Source: Planctopirus ephydatiae (GTDB lineage: Bacteria > Planctomycetota > Planctomycetia > Planctomycetales > Planctomycetaceae). From it: a stretch of 64,000 nt of DNA. Position 1 is the stretch's first letter; every line of letters begins with the position of its first letter. The notes beneath the pieces were generated by a model, which did not search any database, was not told where the DNA came from, and saw only the letters and a list, made by a program, of their open reading frames with translations. A program made the position numbers and the translations under genes. Of this stretch, positions 61,460-64,000 are shown in pieces. The stretch is from positions 62,001 through 126,000 of the forward strand of contig NZ_CP036299.1 in the NCBI RefSeq assembly GCF_007752345.1, read 5' to 3'.

Positions 61460-62773
61460 TTACGAGCGAGGTAGTTCGTCGAACTTGATAGCAGGCTTCT
61501 GGTCTGCGGTGGATTCTCGGGTAAAGATCTCGCCCACTTTGCCAATCTCGTTAAAGAAGCCGCAGTTGGACATGAAGAACTGTGTCCCTTTGGCGCCGCC
61601 GTTGTAATCGAGGCGATGTCTGCCACCTCCTGTAGGATCGACGCTGAAGCGGGCCTGCGTGCATTCGTGCCACTGGCCATCGACATCGCAGACCCACACA
61701 TTTCCATACAGGGCCCCGCGGGTTTTATGCCCATAGCTGGGGTTAAAGTTCTCCAGGAAAGAGTGGAACCGCCTCAGATAGGTCTGTGTTTTGGGTCGGC
61801 GGAAGCTGGCCATCAGCTTCCAATCCTGCTTATCTTTTTCGCAAAACCACGACGTATAAAGCGTGCTGTCCGGCCCATCAGGTTTCACTTCAGTCAGGAA
61901 GCTGTAAGTGACTCCGGCCTTCCAGGGATAGACCATAAAACTTTGTCCGCCCGAACCCTCATTACCAAACTCACCCACGCGGACATTGGCCCCCGAGGCG
62001 AGTTTGACAATCCGCTGATCTTCGGGAATATCCTTCGGGTTGTCGGTGCTGAAGGGACTCCAGATTGAAAAGAGGACCCGCCGCTCGTTGGGCCCGTTGA
62101 CTTGAATGCCAAAGTAACCTTCTCCAAACCCATTGGCCATGAAGTACGAACCCATCGTATCCTGGCCTGCAGGGACGGTGAGTTCGCTGTAGCCGTACTG
62201 AACCTTGATCTCCTTGGGCATCTGATAAGTAAGATGAACAGAAGGCCCCCGGCGGCCCCAGTAGAACATGTTCCCTTCGTTGTTGCGGACATACTCGACC
62301 TTGAGCCCCGGTGTTTCGCTGGTCACAACGACGTTGGCAATTTCGGCAAAGACTTTGCCTGTGCGTGCTTCGCCCTGGAGATCGACACGCACATAGCCTG
62401 GCTCGGTGATTTTGAGCTTGCCGACGACATGATTTTTGAGTTCGTTGCCGGTGAGCGTCACGGGCCATTTCTGGTCGCCCGAAGAGACGAGCAGGCTTGA
62501 AGTGCCCTCGGGAACCAGTGCATTGAGTGACAGTTCGACTTCGGCCGGCTGATCGACGCGGAAGTAGATGGAGTAACGGTCGCTGGCATTCGACCAGGAG
62601 AAGTTGCCGCCACGGCGGGAAATACGGACTTCATTCTCTGGATCAATCGAATAGATGTTCCCCGCCACCGGGATCTTCCATTCAGCCGCCTGGGCCAAGG
62701 CCCCCAGCGTGCTCAGTGCCCCTAGTATGCTCAGGGAGAGTACAGCAAAGCCCATGAAAACAGATCGCAGCAC
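61460..62773 (-). CDS. secreted DUF5077/DUF3472 protein
   Basis: A 437-residue exported protein. A signal peptide (about 1-30) ends near ALAQA. A first beta domain (DUF5077-like, about 31-155) is followed by a DUF3472 domain with GYFGIQVNGPNERRVLFSIWSP, GEFGNEGSGGQS and RRPKTQTYLRRFHSFLENF. The two domains together suggest carbohydrate recognition, as often proposed for DUF5077/DUF3472 proteins, but the function is unproven. GTG 62773 has AGGGGAG at ideal spacing and gives a good signal peptide; the frame's GTG at 62800 and the ATG at 62755 are alternatives. Confidence 0.87.
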   Translation of the reverse strand: MLRSVFMGFAVLSLSILGALSTLGALAQAAEWKIPVAGNIYSIDPENEVRISRRGGNFSWSNASDRYSIYFRVDQPAEVELSLNALVPEGTSSLLVSSGDQKWPVTLTGNELKNHVVGKLKITEPGYVRVDLQGEARTGKVFAEIANVVVTSETPGLKVEYVRNNEGNMFYWGRRGPSVHLTYQMPKEIKVQYGYSELTVPAGQDTMGSYFMANGFGEGYFGIQVNGPNERRVLFSIWSPFSTDNPKDIPEDQRIVKLASGANVRVGEFGNEGSGGQSFMVYPWKAGVTYSFLTEVKPDGPDSTLYTSWFCEKDKQDWKLMASFRRPKTQTYLRRFHSFLENFNPSYGHKTRGALYGNVWVCDVDGQWHECTQARFSVDPTGGGRHRLDYNGGAKGTQFFMSNCGFFNEIGKVGEIFTRESTADQKPAIKFDELPRS

Positions 62774-62934
62774 GGCATTTCTCCCCTGGAATTCGCTCAC
62801 GGAAACCTGATGAGGAAATCATGGGCCGAAAGCGCGCCAGGTGTCAACCATTCGACAGGCAGGTAGGGACAAAAGATCAATTTTTTTGATCTTTTATAAC
62901 ATTCGGATTAAGCGAAATGGCCCTCCGACCAATC

Positions 62935-63708
62935 TCATTGCCCCACAAAGAGTTCGGTCTGGTACTTCATGAGCACCTCGCCATCTTTGGCATGGCGGGC
63001 AAAAATGGAACGTAAGTCAAGAAGCATATTGGCATGTCCCGACTGGGCTTCGAGGGGCACATACGAGGCCGACATCAGCAGCCCTCTCAAGTCTTCATAG
63101 GTGAGCCACTTTTCGTGGGGGATTTCGAAGGTTTGGTAGCTCCCATTGCTGCCGGTTTGTCCATTGCCAAAGAAGTCATCGAGACGCTGCTGATCCCGAT
63201 GAGAATCCCGGATGGCGGCGTAATCCCGGCCGTAGGTACAGAGCAGTTGTTCGTATTCTTCGAGAAACTTTGAGCCCTGCGTTTGTCGATGATTCCAAAT
63301 TAGCGCCACCCAGCCTTGCGGTTTGAGAATTCTTCGAACCTCAAGGCGAGTAGCCGCAATGTTGAACCAGTGAAAAGCCTGCGCAGCGACGACCAGATCG
63401 ATGGCAGCATCTGGCAAAGTGGTCGCTTCGGCAGTTCCTTCGACGATGTGCAAGCGAGCCTGGTCGCCGAAAAGCTCCCTGGCGGCCTGACGCATCGATC
63501 GATTGGGTTCGACGGCGTAAACCTCGTTGCCATGCTCCAGAAAAAGCTGCGATGAAATTCCCGTTCCCGCACCGAGATCGGCGACCACCCACTGCGTATT
63601 GAACCCCGTCACCTGCTGCAGGACCGATAGCACCTCTGGCGGATACCCGGGCCGATATTTCCGGTAGTTTTCGACGCGATTGGTGAATCGATTCAAGGAA
63701 TCGGTCAT
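62935..63708 (-). CDS. class I SAM-dependent methyltransferase
   Basis: A 257-residue methyltransferase. Motif I is VVADLGAGTGISS, followed by the acidic residue in YAVEPNRSM, and motif II-like AIDLVVAAQAFHWF; the N-terminal RFTNRVENYRKYRPGYP is the mark of a common bacterial small-molecule methyltransferase group. Substrate unknown. The ATG at 63708 matches the family start; ATG 63765 is an upstream alternative. Confidence 0.85.
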   Translation of the reverse strand: MTDSLNRFTNRVENYRKYRPGYPPEVLSVLQQVTGFNTQWVVADLGAGTGISSQLFLEHGNEVYAVEPNRSMRQAARELFGDQARLHIVEGTAEATTLPDAAIDLVVAAQAFHWFNIAATRLEVRRILKPQGWVALIWNHRQTQGSKFLEEYEQLLCTYGRDYAAIRDSHRDQQRLDDFFGNGQTGSNGSYQTFEIPHEKWLTYEDLRGLLMSASYVPLEAQSGHANMLLDLRSIFARHAKDGEVLMKYQTELFVGQ

Positions 63709-63843
63709 GTCAAGTTTTCTTCTGAGTTTACTGGCGGAAATGTCGGGCGAGTGGAACTGATGCATCGATTGTACGCTGAGTTCCCTCGTGGTTTGTATTC
63801 GCTGGCCCGCAGTTTCTCGTGCAGAATCAGCACGAGGGGCTGT

Positions 63844-64000
63844 TCACAGGTCGGGCGGGGACTTTATGATCTTGTCTTGCTGGTTGTTTGCCACGTGATG
63901 GTCGACAGGTCGCTTGCTCCCATCTTCGACTGCTTTCTGAAAGCCATGTTGCCATGCCATCGTCTGCTTGCCGAACTTTGCCTGGGGATTTTCGCGCCAG
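63844..64000 (-). CDS. possible 3' end of a gene cut by the window edge
   Basis: On the minus strand an open frame runs from the window edge to a TGA at 63844-63846, about 51 residues (for example WRENPQAKFGKQTMAWQHGF). It has ordinary protein composition, so it may be the C-terminus of a larger gene to the right. No family is recognised. Confidence 0.3.
   Translation of the reverse strand, partial: WRENPQAKFGKQTMAWQHGFQKAVEDGSKRPVDHHVANNQQDKIIKSPPDL

Noticed and set aside
1-64000. tRNA or rRNA genes
   Set aside because: I looked for TPsiC-loop-like and conserved rRNA sequence by eye and saw none; a covariance-model scan would be decisive.

Overview
The window looks like the chromosome of a planctomycete, probably a Planctopirus-like member of the Planctomycetales. 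The evidence is a TIGR03009-type secreted protein, a Tat-exported Gfo/Idh/MocA oxidoreductase, a DUF5077/DUF3472 secreted protein, a BatA-like membrane protein, loosely packed genes with many short operons, and a very Cys/Ala/Pro-rich exported repeat protein. I saw no rRNA, tRNA, CRISPR array, intact insertion sequence or prophage. All family assignments come from reading motifs, not from database searches.

Layout. 1-5 kb: csrA, a secreted S41 protease, then small stress or envelope genes (Ala/Lys/Glu lipoprotein, BON-like, DUF1328, GlsB-like). 5-15 kb: phosphohexomutase plus GT4 glycosyltransferase, a large membrane TPR protein with a His-rich linker, an HPF/RaiA-type ribosome factor, and an NDP-sugar 4,6-dehydratase. 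15-18 kb: A+T-rich orphan gene, REP-like repeats with a decayed RAYT transposase fragment, LRR protein and solitary DNA methyltransferase. 18-29 kb: multi-S1-domain protein, BatA-like protein, and a four-gene pseudopilin operon (GspH/I/J/K-like). 29-35 kb: STAS-like protein, ZIP transporter, the Cys-rich repeat protein, a DMP19-like protein and a DUF433/DUF5615 toxin-antitoxin pair. 35-45 kb: oxidoreductase, rsmA, guaB overlapped by a secreted protein, TIGR03009 protein, and a GT2/GT39 pair. 45-64 kb: SNF2 helicase, sialate-O-acetylesterase-like protein, OxyR-like regulator, aceE-aceF, ABC-2 permease, aminotransferase, degenerate Ldh-2 protein, mscL, an orphan gene between repeat copies, DUF3472 protein and a methyltransferase.

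How the genes work together. Central metabolism is represented by pyruvate dehydrogenase E1/E2, IMP dehydrogenase and phosphohexomutase. Sugar-nucleotide and glycan genes (phosphohexomutase, GT4, dehydratase, GT2/GT39) point to cell-surface polysaccharide or glycoprotein synthesis. The pseudopilin operon belongs to a type II secretion machine whose other parts lie elsewhere. Translation and stress control is represented by csrA, HPF/RaiA, the S1 protein, rsmA and mscL.

The most distinctive non-coding feature is a set of at least five families of short palindromic intergenic repeats. One has the GTAG-plus-palindrome design of REP elements, and a RAYT transposase remnant sits about 70 bp from one copy. 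The same composite repeat flanks an A+T-rich orphan gene near 60.5-61.2 kb. The other standout is the 443-residue exported Cys-rich protein encoded by five 51-bp tandem repeats.
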